From Pavlovales sp. CCMP2436 (lineage: Eukaryota > Haptophyta > Pavlovophyceae > Pavlovales), in the NCBI GenBank assembly GCA_026770615.1, contig MU631330.1, forward strand, positions 529,870 to 540,605: a DNA stretch of 10,736 nucleotides. The letters are read 5' to 3'. The notes under the pieces are model-generated. The model was not told the origin of the DNA, did not search any database, and worked only from the letters and a program-made list of their open reading frames with translations. A program made the translations under genes and the position numbers. Below, one piece after another: positions 1-6,976 of this stretch; positions within the stretch are counted from its first letter, which is position 1, and each line of letters begins with the position of its first letter.

Positions 1-8
1 GAGGCTGA

Positions 9-244
9 TCTAAGCGCTCTGACGCAGGCTCCTACGCGCTACGCCGAAGTGGGGAGCTGGTAGAAGTGGTGGATGATGAGGAAGCCGAAAACAAAGCGCT
101 GGAGTCGCTGCGCAACGCGGGGCGTGCTTTATATGATTGCATTATATTTTTTTTTAAGGTACCTCGTTTCTGTGAATTCCGAAGACCAGACTTATCGCAT
201 CCCGAGCCTGTTTCGTCTGCAGGTCGTTACCAACTCGCGCTCTA
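9..244 (+). CDS. Unidentified acidic coding fragment
   Basis: No family is recognised. The frame with codons starting at position 9 is open to a TAA at 242-244 and has no obvious start codon. Between about 54 and 140 it reads as a charged, helix-forming stretch (GELVEVVDDEEAENKALESL, then RNAGRALYD), which looks more like protein than chance. Codons 3' of about 140 look random. The frame starting at position 1 gives a plausible continuation upstream (LTQAPTRYAEVG), so a frameshift near 50 is possible. It may be the C-terminal tail of a gene that starts outside the window. It converges on the minus-strand fragment ending at 154. Confidence 0.22.
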
Positions 245-411
245 ATAGGTCCTAGCAGGGGGGCGTTCCTTTCCAGACGTCTCCGTTCGGCTTTGCTTTC
301 CACCAGAGTATTAGCAGGCTGTCTCCGCAAGTCGCTCATCTCCCACATTTGCTGATATTGAGCGGACGTAAAGTCGATACCGAGCCTCTCAACGTCTCCA
401 TGGCATTTCAT
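154..411 (-). CDS. Hypothetical protein fragment, charged
   Basis: An 85-codon minus-strand ORF begins with ATG at 411 and ends with TAA at 154-156. The product is hydrophilic, Arg/Glu-rich and free of membrane segments (for example DLRRQPANTLVESKAERRR around residues 28-46). No domain is recognised. In another minus frame just upstream there is a coding-like stretch (QDYTDNEMPWRR), so the real gene may begin further right and be frameshifted near 400. It shares the orientation of the other left-block genes and may be the last gene of the viral minus-strand block, but that is inference. A chance ORF is the alternative. Confidence 0.3.
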   Translation of the reverse strand: MKCHGDVERLGIDFTSAQYQQMWEMSDLRRQPANTLVESKAERRRLERNAPLLGPIRARVGNDLQTKQARDAISLVFGIHRNEVP

Positions 412-593
412 TATCGGTGTAATCTTGACGCCTCCCGCCTACCAAGGTGGTGAATCGAAACCAACCGCGCGACGTGCTGCTGGATCTTGGTCGACTGGAC
501 CCCCGGTAGACGACGAGGACTGGTAATTAGGCGAACCGGGCGAGGACGGGTTGTATGTTATGAGAGGTTGGGCGGGCGAGGGCGGGGTGAGGG
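412..593. other. No supported gene; G-rich stretch
   Basis: Nothing firm is seen here. From about 535 to 640 the plus strand is G-rich, with GGGCGGG and GGGGTGAGGG type runs. The plus-strand ORF over this stretch is strongly Gly/Arg biased and looks like a by-product of base composition. Confidence 0.4.
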
Positions 594-1603
594 TTATGCG
601 GGGTGGTGCGGGCGGCTATGGTGCAGTCTGGGGAGCTCGATCAAACCCAGGGGAAGAGCTGGGCCTGAGAAGAGCGGACCGGACGGTTGGAAAGGAGCTC
701 TATACAAGGGAGGCACCCTGCGAAACGATCCTAGGCCGACCGACGGAGCCGCTTGGAACCGAGGATCGCCTTGGCAGGTCTACCTTGTAACGAGTGCGAG
801 CGATGACTGAGGAGCCGGGGGCAAGGGTAGTGGTGCCTGCGTAGGCACGTATGGTGGCTGTGGGGCGTATGTAGGAGGGACTTCGGCGTCCGAGGAGGGC
901 ATTACCGCCGCTCCCATTTGCGCGGGAATTCGGTCGTAATGCGTCGTGCCGGGCCCGCCTGCCACTGCGCCTCTACCCGCCAAGAATGGGGTTCGCACGT
1001 CATTGAATGGTCGAAGGCGTTGCGGTATTATGGTGCGGTTTAGTAGGGGCGTTCCTTCGGAGTCTGGTAGGGTATCGGTGAATAGCGAGGGCTTGAAAGC
1101 CGTGGATATTGATTCTGGCGTACGCTCCTTGCGGCTTAGGGCGGCTCGAGGTGTGCGCTCACGTCGCGAGACCGCTCCAAAACTAGGCTGGTGGTCTCCC
1201 AACAGTCAATATCCTATAAAGGGGGCCTGGCCCCTAGGTCGTTGACGAATGGTCGGTTAGTTGGAACGCCGACAGGACCACCATGTCAGCCGGCGCCCGC
1301 TTGGTCTAACACAAAGGATAGGAAAATGGTTCATTAGTATTGAGTCCGTACGGCTTCCGGGGTGGCGTCTGGTGCCGCGAGGAGGCGCTGGCATTAGCGC
1401 GAGTATTTGAGAGGCTCGCTGATTGCGTGGTGGTGCGGCCCGGTCATATAGACCGCTCGTCCGTTCTTGCCTCTTCCAAAGATCGGGTGCATCGCGCCGT
1501 CGTAGGGTTGACCGTTGAGTAGCCAGTGGGTCACTCGATTGCGCGGGTCCGCGTCCAGGAAATCCACCAGTCGGTCTTGGTTTCGCGAGTCCACTGCTGT
1601 CAT
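594..1603 (-). pseudogene. Broken Pro/Ser/Arg-rich protein gene, probably viral
   Basis: The start is an ATG at 1603, preceded directly by an A run on the minus strand. The first frame runs 69 codons to about 1394 and begins MTAVDSRNQDRLVDFLD. A second frame continues with low-complexity sequence (SASSRHQTPPRKPYGLNTN). A third frame, open from about 1202 to 780, gives a basic, Pro-rich product (TPLLNRTIIPQRLRP, then PPTYAPQPPYVPTQAPLPLP). Pro-rich sequence may go on in yet another frame to about 594. I read these as one disordered protein split by several frameshifts; two adjacent genes are also possible. It lies downstream of the packaging ATPase on the same strand, 161 bp away. No catalytic motif is seen. 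The family is unknown to me, so the link to virus is by position and style only. Confidence 0.35.
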
Positions 1604-1680
1604 TTTTTTGCTGTATCAGTACACGACATTTATTTTGCTCGATATGTAAGCTTTGCGAATCGATTATATATCAGACCAGC
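1604..1680 (-). promoter_or_regulatory. Possible promoter of the 1603 gene
   Basis: On the minus strand a TATA-like box (TGATATATAATCG, 1673-1661) lies about 60 bp upstream of the ATG at 1603. A run of six A residues touches that ATG. The interval from the ATPase stop at 1765 to the ATG is AT-richer than its surroundings and has no ORF. The role is inferred only from position and composition. Confidence 0.25.
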
Positions 1681-1764
1681 AAAACATTCAGAACAGTCAG
1701 ACGCCAGCTTGAATCCCTATCAGTCAACATATATCATTGCGTCCCCGATATTGATGAACGTGAA

Positions 1765-2476
1765 CTAGTGGCTGTCCGAGCCAGGTTTGAATACGTGGTT
1801 GTACAACGCTGAGAACTCATGCTTGTCTCTCGAGACCAATTCTTCTCTCACAGACTTGAGCTCGAGAGTTGTGTAAGTTGCTGACGCGGAACAAGAATAA
1901 AGCTGATATGAGCTTGCGGATCGTCAACGGAATCGATCTATCGATTGACGATCGATCGATCGTTATAACCCACACACTTACTCGCAGGTGTCGTCTGTTG
2001 CTAATCAGCTTCTTGAGAGACTGCCTCAGCGTGTTGTCTATTAGACTAGCCATAAAGTCATCGATGATTATCAGTGAATTTTCCCTTTTTTTCGACAATG
2101 CTTTGAGCTTAGTTATAAGCCGTTCAAGCGAGTCTTTTGATAAATCGTGATAGATCATGTCATACCCCACGAAAGGAGAGTTCGACATGCTCGCAAAGCT
2201 AGTAGCCGGTACCAAGAGATATACCGAATCGAAAACGCCCGCATACACGCTCGGTGACGTTTGCGACAAGAAAGCCGTACTCAGGCTTGTTTTTCCCGAT
2301 CGAGGGGCCCCTATAAAACAGCCAAACATGTGCTGGTCGGGTAACGGCGGGGGTATGTTTCCGATCGAGGAGTCTACACTGAACCGCGGGATTGTTAGCC
2401 GGATCTCATTAGCTTCCTCGAAAACCCGGTCCGTGGAGGGATCTACTGCCTCTTCGCTCGTTTACTCAGACGACAT
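1765..2476 (-). pseudogene. A32-like DNA-packaging ATPase (FtsK/HerA superfamily), broken
   Basis: This family drives packaging of the viral genome into the preformed capsid in Polinton-like viruses, virophages and large DNA viruses. Counting from the ATG at 2476: Walker A GAPRSGKT is at residues 56-63; Walker B SLIIIDDF is around 134-141; the A32-type segment NRRHLRVSVWVIT is at 160-172; a downstream conserved block (IPLTIRKLISALFLF) follows. Two lesions are visible. The fifth codon is TAA (2464-2462) in frame with the rest. Near 1875-1888 the frame shifts; in the new frame a family-like C-terminus (REELVSRDKHEFSALYNHVF) runs to TAG at 1767-1765. In the old frame the ORF ends at 1817. Translation could restart at the Met at 2329, but that lies only six residues before Walker A and would lose the N-terminal region. 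An AT-rich promoter candidate lies just upstream at 2492-2506. The family call is firm; loss of function is an inference from the two lesions. Confidence 0.82.
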
Positions 2477-2491
2477 GCTATAGCGATTACC

Positions 2492-2506
2492 GATCAATTT
2501 TTTTTA
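2492..2506 (-). promoter_or_regulatory. A-tract plus TTGA motif upstream of the ATPase
   Basis: The minus strand reads TAAAAAAAATTGATC, ending about 16 bp before the ATG at 2476. It contains AAAATTGA, the early-promoter octamer known from the mimivirus family. The first bases overlap the TAA stop of the ORF at 2504-2953, so the two minus-strand genes are tightly packed. Use as a promoter here is inference from the match and the spacing. Confidence 0.35.
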
Positions 2507-2953
2507 GACAAAGCGAATCGAAAGTCGGGCGGGCACCTGGTACCTCAATGCTGGCGGAGCTGCATTGACCTCCTCCTTGGGTTCGACCGGACCCTCCGTT
2601 GCCTGTGTTAGCGCTGGATTAAACCCGTACTTGTGAGCGAGTCTGACTGCGAGTTCGTATTCGAAAATCGATTTCATCTGGCGTTTAACCTCGAGTGCAG
2701 CCGCCACTCTTATTTCCTTGGCCTCTGCTAGGATTTGCACGCGGCGGGCATTTGCGGCCAGGTAGTTCATGCGCTGTTTCTCCAAAGTCGCGCGCTTCGG
2801 TTTTGGTTCGAGAACAGCCGACGTTGTCTCCTGAATCGGGAGACTTGCGGTGAACCCCATCGGTGCAATTGATACGGCTGCTGTCTCCTCGGTTACCGCC
2901 TCGCTAACGTGAGTCTCATTTTTCGCAAGCTTGGGGACCGTTACTTTCTCCAT
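2504..2953 (-). CDS. Hypothetical helical protein between ATPase and penton genes
   Basis: An uninterrupted 149-codon ORF runs from ATG at 2953 to TAA at 2504-2506. It has a variable Thr/Ala/Glu-rich N-terminus (about 1-50). A basic, helix-prone core follows (about 51-110, with KRATLEKQRMNYLAANARR). The tail is Pro-rich (about 118-140) and ends in a short basic stretch. There are no membrane segments and no catalytic motif. I do not recognise the family. Its place in the virion module suggests a minor virion or assembly protein, but that is only a guess. An alternative ATG at 2987 (MSDNTESSE) is 34 nt upstream in another frame, so the true start may be there with a one-base lesion between. 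It is one of two long undamaged ORFs in the viral part. Confidence 0.5.
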   Translation of the reverse strand: MEKVTVPKLAKNETHVSEAVTEETAAVSIAPMGFTASLPIQETTSAVLEPKPKRATLEKQRMNYLAANARRVQILAEAKEIRVAAALEVKRQMKSIFEYELAVRLAHKYGFNPALTQATEGPVEPKEEVNAAPPALRYQVPARLSIRFV

Positions 2954-3021
2954 TGATACACTCGGACGATTCTGTGTTATCTGACATCGAGATATTTATT
3001 TGTCGATGATGAAAAAAAAAT
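2954..3021. promoter_or_regulatory. Divergent intergenic promoter region
   Basis: This 68-bp gap separates the minus-strand block (2504-2953) from the plus-strand capsid block (from 3022). It is AT-rich, with ATATTTATTTGTCGATGATG followed by nine A residues (3012-3020), one base before the ATG at 3022. Both blocks must be transcribed outward from here unless each has internal promoters. No exact known promoter element is recognised. Confidence 0.4.
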
Positions 3022-3832
3022 ATGTATCATGGATATACAATGGTGCTTCATCGCCTATTTCTCTGCTCAGACCAGGCGGACCGATACATGATTCATATCG
3101 ACAGAACCGACTCAGTGCATCACTTTGATTTATCGCCGGGTATTTCGCTTGCTAGCAAAGAAAACATGTGCGTACGACTAGAATCGGCCAGCATCCCGAT
3201 CGTCCAACCAAACGTTAACTCAAAAAAAAATTTGTGCTGCTATTGACCGGCGACCAGACCTCGACCGTAGAGATCCCTACTGGAAAGTACACGAGTGGAG
3301 ATAGTCTGGCGACGACTATGAGCACAACGGTCGGCTTCGGAACAGCCAGACTCTCGGTAGCCTATTCGAATTTCACAAATAAGCTTCCTCTTTCCCACAA
3401 CCAACCCAGGCGAGCTCTATAACCATCGTAACGGCCACAACGACAATGCACTTGATAGGCTTGAACAAGTACAACAATCTGGTCATCCCCTCTGGGACTC
3501 CGACGTCCCCACCCGCATGCTCGACCTTTCGGGTGCCCGCTCAATCCTAGTGGCCTGCGAATTGTTCGAGCTGAACGTCCAAGACAGTCTCAAAACGATG
3601 GGCGAAAGCACCACCAACCTGCTAACCTGCATCCCACAGACCGTCGCCTATGGTCAAGTATTCACCTTTTAGACCGAATCAGTGCACTACATGAACGCTT
3701 GGCGCAGGAACCTCTCTACCATATTGATCCAGCTCTTAGACGAGAACCAGCTCCCTTATGACACACAAGACCTTGGGTTCTCTATCGTACTCGATATTTT
3801 GAAAATATATATCCGAGTTACAGTTACAGTAG
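3022..3832 (+). pseudogene. Minor capsid (penton) protein of PLV/virophage type, broken
   Basis: Penton proteins are single jelly rolls that fill the capsid vertices. The first frame (3022-3246) carries a family-like N-terminus, with DRYMIHIDRTDSVHHFDLSP and then LESASIPIVQPNV. It stops after a run of nine A (3222-3230); the next segment (STVEIPTGKYTSGDSLATTM) is in a frame one base back. Further shifts occur near 3385-3393, 3420-3440 and about 3505-3515. Segments TTTMHLIGLNKYNNLVIPSG and LDLSGARSILVACELFEL therefore lie in two different frames. An in-frame TAG is at 3670-3672, followed by the C-terminal block (LSTILIQLLDENQLPYDTQD). The native stop may be the TAG at 3830-3832, reached by another slip in the short TA stretch near 3805; otherwise the frame runs to 3969. 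The start could be ATG 3022 or 3040. The major capsid gene follows within a few bases. The family call rests on motif order and position; no alignment was run. Confidence 0.72.
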
Positions 3833-3838
3833 AAAAAA

Positions 3839-5147
3839 ATGCAGTTCAGATGATTTCTAGGTCGAGTTGCCCGATTCGGGTCGCGTGCGATTCCAGCAGT
3901 CCAGAAATTCGGCAGGCAGGCAGGCACGTTCCTGAATACCGGTGCAGAAGTAACCTCGCGCGTTGCTAAGACGGCTCGGTCTGGTCTAACCTCGCTAGAG
4001 AAGAGTGAGATTGGTCGCATCCCAGGGGCTGGCGAGCTCATTGGCCTGGGGCGTGATGCGACAAAAACCCCAGGGCTGCATCTCGACGGATCTCAGAACG
4101 TTCTTAGTTTCACGATCAACAACAACAATGCTACGCCCATGACCCTTGATGGTGGAGCGCAAGCCTGTATTGCCTCGCTCGAGCTATATTTAGACTCACA
4201 GCACCTCTCATCCATTCAAGAATATGGGGCTTTATTCTCCCTCATTCAGGACTACACCACGGATCTTGATTCGCTACGATCCTCGGGTACGGTGCGAGGC
4301 ACCGCTCAGATCACGGAGGCGTATTACAGCCGCACTGGTGCCACCATCCCGGCGAACAGCTCGCTGACAGTTGCTCTACCTCTTATGTGCCCGCTGGGTA
4401 CGCTCGCTATGAAAGCCACCCCACTCTCTCAGCTCCAGGACAGCATTCGTCCCGAAGTCAAGTGGGCATCTCAGGTTGAGTGGGGCACGTACGGTACTGC
4501 GGCCGCTTATACGTCCGGGTGCACCATTGGCAATATTAAACTACACGTATCAGAGGTGAGGCTAGATGGTGCCGTCGAGAGGGCTATGATGGACATGCTT
4601 GGCGGCGTAGTAACCATTCCGACGTTTGATTATAGCCATTACCGCTCGACCGTGTCTGCCAATTCCGGGTTCATCTCAATGCAAATCCCGGTACGAGTTC
4701 CCTCAGCATGCAATATTTTCATCATCCTCCGAGTCGTCTGTTACCACACCCCACACTCGCAAGCAGGTTACCCAGCGCACTAAGGCATCCATGGGCGATT
4801 ACCGTTTCCGTCTAGGATCTATGGTCGTCCCACAGAGCCCGATCGAGTGCACGGGTTTGGCAGCAGAGGCCCGTTTCGAGCTTGCGCGGACCTTTGGAGG
4901 AGGCATATCGGATGCGGCGGCTCGTTCGTGCGTGTCTGCAGCTTAGTTCCTCACGGACGGCTATGCCATTGGCTTGTCTTTGCAGGCTTTCCCCCACAGC
5001 GACTCTTTGTCGGATGGCATCTCCACTCAGCTCATGCACGTCGTTATCGAGTCTAAGATCGCCGCAGATAACCCCGCACTATTTTTTGACGTTTACGTGC
5101 AACACGAAAAAAAATTGATTTGCCAGAACGGCCTCCTCCTCACTTAA
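3839..5147 (+). pseudogene. Major capsid protein (double jelly roll, PLV type), broken
   Basis: This is the main shell protein. From about 4090 the frame shows a family-like order: an NNNNATPMTLDG strand, LSSIQEYGALFSLIQD, LPLMCPLGTLAMKATPLS, then TIPTFDYSHY and ANSGFISMQIPVRVP. At about 4722-4740 the frame shifts. In the new frame ASMGDYRFRLGSMVVPQSP, an in-frame TAG (4944-4946) and a C-terminal block (DGISTQLMHVVIESK, FFDVYVQHEKKL) follow, ending at TAA 5145-5147. The ATG at 3839, touching an A run, opens the same frame but meets TGA at 3851-3853. The first ~80 codons after it are basic and amphipathic (GRVARFGSRAIPAVQKFGRQ), unlike a capsid N-terminus; they may be the remnant of a small core or membrane-active protein fused to the capsid gene. 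All the damage suggests a non-functional copy. The identity as a capsid is well supported by the motif series; the head region is uncertain. Confidence 0.78.
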
Positions 5148-5148
5148 G

Positions 5149-5196
5149 AGCGGGAATCCTGCTCAATCAAATATGATCTTTTCACCGGCTTTTAAA
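5149..5196 (+). repeat. Partial copy of a dispersed repeat
   Basis: It begins one base after the major capsid stop and matches the inner half of the repeat at 6359-6404 over about 45 bp, including GGGAATCCTGCTCAATCAAA. A third, inverted copy is at 6531-6617. The outer half found in the other two copies is absent here, so the capsid gene end coincides with a repeat boundary. Confidence 0.75.
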
Positions 5197-5213
5197 GATT
5201 GCGTCCTAAATAA

Positions 5214-5390
5214 GTGAGTTGGTATAACGGTTCGGGGCTGCAAGCGTCTCTGAACCGCCGGGTGGTACCGTCATCGACCCCTGCAACAGTGGCTCCAACT
5301 CCACGTCCGACGATCACCTGCCAACTTGCCAGTCTGGCGCACGTTGCGACCCCACAGACTCCGGGTGAGTACGTTCGGGATGAGCGGTAG
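5214..5390 (+). CDS. Small ORF, unidentified
   Basis: A 58-codon frame runs from a GTG at 5214 (directly after an in-frame TAA) to TAG at 5388-5390. It reads as Thr/Pro-rich (SSTPATVAPTPRPTITCQLA) with a charged end (TPGEYVRDER). No family is recognised and no ATG is available, so it is probably a gene fragment or chance. It fills the gap between the capsid gene and the convergent nuclease ORF. Confidence 0.2.
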   Translation: MSWYNGSGLQASLNRRVVPSSTPATVAPTPRPTITCQLASLAHVATPQTPGEYVRDER

Positions 5391-5431
5391 CACCAAGTCC
5401 TAGTTGAGTGATATGTGCGAGCCACCCTGCC

Positions 5432-6073
5432 TTAGTATTTTTCGGTCCCTCGCTCGAACGTGTACCATAACCCGTTGACGGTGGTTCGAAGGGCCGCCAG
5501 TAGCTGGGCGATCGCCATGTGGACGTCGCCCGGTGCTTCGAGCCAGCGCCGCCACTCCTTATCGCGAGGTGGGGTCTCCCATCCGTTTTGCTTGCTAGCT
5601 AGATTGAGCACGCGGGTTTCGCGTGTGCTGACGAGCGACGGTGCCACGACCAGGTAGCCAACCAGGTCAAAGGACCGACCAGGCTCAGAATAGGGCATGT
5701 AGTGGCTGTAGCCGTTCATTGCGCGCGAATAGATGTTGGTTGTCAATCCGAGTTTCACAAAGGGAACTTTACTCCAGCCTGGCCAGATGACGTAGATCCC
5801 GCTTACTCGTTTACCACTCACGTTGGCGTTGGCGAGTGTCCTTCCGACTTGCGTGTTACGATCAACTATAACTTCCATCCGTCTCCCTATGTCTTGATAG
5901 CAACGTTGATTTTTATCTTGGAGTTCCACGCGTCTTCGTAGACCGGGCGACCCATTCCTGATTTTCGACCGGGCGACCCATTCCCGATTTTCGACCGGGC
6001 GACCCATAACCGATTTTCGCCCGGCGACCCATTCCCGATTTTCGACCGGCGACCCCTTTCGTAAAAATCTCAA
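5432..6073 (-). CDS. GIY-YIG-like nuclease (T5orf172-like)
   Basis: GIY-YIG nucleases cut DNA with a single small domain. The sequence shows GIYVIW near the domain start, then VPFVKLGLTTNIYSR where the YIG-like strand and catalytic Arg should be, then a helix with Glu (STRETRVLNLA) that could supply the metal-binding residue. The whole domain is uninterrupted down to TAA at 5432-5434. The ATG at 5878 gives 148 residues and is my preferred start. The frame extends to 6073, but codons 5' of about 5940 come from the 26-bp minisatellite and are probably not native; residues between 5940 and 5878 (VELQDKNQRCYQDIGRR) still look coding, so the true N-terminus may have been lost in the repeat. Similar small GIY-YIG ORFs occur in PLVs and giant-virus relatives; a role in mobility or competition is inference. 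Confidence 0.55.
   Translation of the reverse strand: MRFLRKGSPVENREWVAGRKSVMGRPVENREWVARSKIRNGSPGLRRRVELQDKNQRCYQDIGRRMEVIVDRNTQVGRTLANANVSGKRVSGIYVIWPGWSKVPFVKLGLTTNIYSRAMNGYSHYMPYSEPGRSFDLVGYLVVAPSLVSTRETRVLNLASKQNGWETPPRDKEWRRWLEAPGDVHMAIAQLLAALRTTVNGLWYTFERGTEKY
5941..6065. repeat. 26-bp minisatellite, five copies
   Basis: Five head-to-tail units of 25-26 bp are built on GACCGGGCGACCCATTCC followed by CGATTTTC. Units start near 5941, 5967, 5993, 6019 and 6044; the last one decays after about 20 bp. The array lies where the nuclease gene should have its 5' end and gives the repeated ENREWVA-type peptide in the minus frame. Confidence 0.92.
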
Positions 6074-6310
6074 TGTGCCCTTCCCGTAGCCTTCTCAATG
6101 AGGCCGAAAGTGGGCTATGTAACGTAGCATGTTAGGTCTATAGCTTGCTGCACGCTTCCTGGCCGCCGGCGGCATGTACAGGGGCTCCACCGGGCTCTAC
6201 GTGGGCGCCACCGCCTCCCTCCGTACAGCCGTCGCCTCCGTCACCGCCTCCGCCTCCGCCACCGTGTTCTCCCTCGGCACCGCCCCCGTGCGCTCCCACG
6301 AGCTCGCCAC
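6066..6310. other. No supported gene; GC/pyrimidine-rich stretch
   Basis: From 6170 to 6300 the plus strand is rich in GCCTCC/GCCACC triplet-like repeats. A 61-codon ORF over it (from ATG 6174) is Ala/Thr/Ser/Val-rich (TAVASVTASASATVFSL) and could be a real low-complexity fragment, but it runs into the inverted repeat at 6311, so the end is not native. Nothing else is seen. Confidence 0.4.
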
Positions 6311-6617
6311 GATAAAATATGACTTCTGGGCGAGTTTGGCGAGATTCTTTTTGATCTAGGCACGGGAATCCTGCTCAATCAAATATGGCTCTTTTCACCG
6401 CTTTCTTGGTGTGTGTGTTTAATACAAACTTCTAATAATTCTCTGAAGAAAAAAAGACTGCAAGTGTAAAAAAAAAATTGCATGGGCCCCCGTGGGACGT
6501 CTCGTTTCCCGCGCGCACGCCGAAAAGCTCCAAAAGAGTCATGTTTGATTGAGCGGGGATTCCCGTGCTTCGATCAAAAAGGATCTCGCCAAACTCGCCT
6601 AGAAGTCATATTTGATC
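6311..6617. repeat. Inverted repeat pair, ~85-90 bp arms
   Basis: The left arm (about 6311-6395) and right arm (about 6531-6617) are reverse complements, with only a few mismatches and short indels. Shared blocks include GGCGAGTTTGGCGAGAT and GCACGGGAATCC. The ~135-bp spacer contains an A-run (6469-6478) and a GC palindrome-like core near 6481-6496. The left arm is also related to the partial copy at 5149-5196. The structure is that of a small non-autonomous fold-back element or dispersed host repeat. No target-site duplication was identified by eye. Confidence 0.88.
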
Positions 6618-6647
6618 AAGATACGACTCGCCCCCCTACGTCCGCCC

Positions 6648-6976
6648 ATCCACCGAGACCTCCCACGATCTGCACATCCGTGCCGATCCACCGAGGCCTT
6701 CCCCCGTAGCCCTTCCCGAAACGTGTGCTATTCCCGGTAGCCCCGAGCCCGCGCGCTCCCTTCCCTGTTTTCGTGCACCTGTGTATTCCCTGACTCCACG
6801 CCGATCCTCCGAGGCCTTCTACGATCTGCACACCCACCGAGGCCTTCTACGATCTGCACATCCATGCCGATCCTCCGAGGCCTTCTACGATCTGCACATC
6901 CATGCCAATCCTCCGAGGCCTTCTACAACACGCATCCGTGCCGATCCTCCAAGGCCTTCTACGATCTGCACATCCC
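6648..6976. repeat. 38-bp minisatellite, degenerate
   Basis: Units are built on CCGATCCTCCGAGGCCTTCT followed by ACGATCTGCACATCCATG. Clear copies start at 6801, 6867, 6905 and 6941; a copy with a deletion lies at about 6835-6866. Two degenerate copies lie at about 6648-6711, separated by about 90 bp of unrelated sequence. Lengths vary from about 32 to 38 bp. ORFs over it repeat the phrase SSEAFYDLH and are a by-product of the array. Confidence 0.85.

Noticed and set aside
487..810. Plus-strand ORF of 107 codons
   Set aside because: Strong Gly/Arg bias from a G-rich stretch; the minus strand in the same area looks more protein-like.
1526..2483. Plus-strand ORFs antisense to the ATPase
   Set aside because: They are shadows of the ATPase gene, which has clear Walker motifs on the other strand.
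5107..5118. AAAAAAAATTGA matching the AAAATTGA promoter octamer
   Set aside because: It lies in the coding sequence of the major capsid C-terminus (EKKLI) and no gene starts just downstream.
1765..5147. A non-standard genetic code to explain stops in viral genes
   Set aside because: TAA, TAG and TGA all occur in frame and frameshifts are present too, so one codon change cannot explain the damage.
5941..6976. CRISPR array
   Set aside because: The repeats are head-to-tail without unique spacers, and the host is eukaryotic.
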